Positions 63,529-64,000 of a stretch of DNA of 64,000 nucleotides are shown here, piece by piece. The stretch comes from JAVKFY01 sp040223615 (lineage in GTDB: Bacteria > Pseudomonadota > Alphaproteobacteria > GCA-2731375), in assembly GCA_040223615.1 (NCBI GenBank), contig JAVKFY010000005.1:62001-126000 (forward strand). The letters run 5' to 3'. The notes beneath the pieces were generated by a model. The model searched no databases, was not told the origin of the DNA, and saw only the letters and a list, made by a program, of their open reading frames with translations. The position numbers were made by a program, and so were the translations under genes. How positions within the stretch are numbered: the stretch's first letter is position 1; each line of letters opens with the position of its first letter.

Positions 63529-64000
63529 GCCAACGCCGCAAGGATGACGACGGTCTGCTGTTCCTGCCGCTGGGCGGGTCCGGCGAGATCGGCATGAACC
63601 TCAACCTCTACGGCCTCGACGACCAGTGGCTGATCGTCGACCTCGGCATCACCTTCGCCGACGACACCGCCACGCCGGGGATCGACGTCATCGTCCCGGA
63701 CATCACCTGGATCGAGGAGCGGCGCGACAAGCTGCTCGGCATCGTGCTGACGCACGCGCACGAGGATCACCTCGGCGCCGTGCACTATCTCTGGCGCCGG
63801 CTGCGCTGTCCGGTCTACGCCACGCCCTTCACCGCCGCGATGCTGGCCGGCAAGCTGAAGGAGGCGGGCCTGGCCGACGAGGTGCCGGTGCACGTGATCC
63901 CGCTCGGCCACCGCTTCGAGCTCGGCCCGTTCGACATCGAGCTGATCTCGATCACCCACTCGATCCCGGAACCCAACGCGCTGGCCATCCGCACCCGCGT
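63525..64000 (+). CDS. rnj: ribonuclease J, 5' part
   Basis: The frame is cut by the window end; 158 residues are visible. It starts with a short polar leader, then LFLPLGGSGEIGMNLNLYG and the metallo-beta-lactamase zinc motif LTHAHEDHLGAVHYLW. This fits RNase J, a 5' exonuclease and endonuclease in RNA decay and maturation. Its place after nuo-birA supports this. A coaX gene, often found between birA and rnj in relatives (recollection), is absent. Confidence 0.9.
   Translation, partial: MSQRRKDDDGLLFLPLGGSGEIGMNLNLYGLDDQWLIVDLGITFADDTATPGIDVIVPDITWIEERRDKLLGIVLTHAHEDHLGAVHYLWRRLRCPVYATPFTAAMLAGKLKEAGLADEVPVHVIPLGHRFELGPFDIELISITHSIPEPNALAIRTR

Overview
The window is GC-rich chromosomal DNA of an alphaproteobacterium, most like a free-living member of the Rhodospirillales (inference from gene content and order). 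Supporting signs are a glnB-glnA pair, a tig-clpP-clpX-lon-hupB block, separate nuoC and nuoD, and a fourteen-gene nuo operon running into birA and a metallo-beta-lactamase RNase J. I see no prophage, insertion sequence or CRISPR array.

Layout. 1-4.8 kb: the end of an alpha/beta hydrolase, two tandem paralogous lipoproteins, parE, a hotdog thioesterase and a Spy-like periplasmic protein. 5-13.8 kb: assorted metabolism (LysE exporter, reductase, CaiB CoA-transferase, acetyltransferase, enoyl-CoA hydratase, a multi-pass membrane protein, cysteine synthase, a phytanoyl-CoA-dioxygenase-family enzyme). 13.8-14.5 kb: a non-coding gap full of inverted repeats. 14.5-17.7 kb: glnA and glnB behind a good sigma-54 promoter, plus an aminotransferase. 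17.8-25.5 kb: a hypothetical protein, a possible kinase-methyltransferase fusion, two PRC-barrel proteins, a LysR/azoreductase/DoxX cassette abutting a 128-bp fragment of the downstream aminotransferase gene, then tRNA-His. 25.5-36.2 kb: a nested palindromic element, an esterase, a 58-residue lipoprotein, a Sel1-repeat protein, a DUF3179 protein, an amidase, then NAD(P)HX repair enzyme, malonyl-CoA decarboxylase and an AceE-like E1 in one tight run. 36.2-43.3 kb: tRNA-Leu, trigger factor, ClpP, ClpX, Lon, HU and tRNA-Val, a protein-quality-control block.

43.5-48.4 kb is the most unusual part. A double-PAS cytoplasmic chemoreceptor diverges from three tiny tandem genes. Each encodes little more than a signal peptide, about six residues, and a PEP-CTERM-like tail with an LPAPG motif, a membrane helix and a basic end. 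Next come a fatty-acid-hydroxylase-family membrane protein and, convergent with it, an exosortase fused to an EpsI domain that keeps the Cys/Arg/His active-site residues. Sigma-54-type -24/-12 elements stand before the first and second mini-genes. I read this as a self-contained exosortase system whose visible substrates are almost only sorting signal. No polysaccharide gene cluster is visible beside it.

48.4-64 kb: tRNA-Asp, then nuoA-N for respiratory complex I with very tight or overlapping junctions, birA, and the start of the RNase J gene cut by the window edge.
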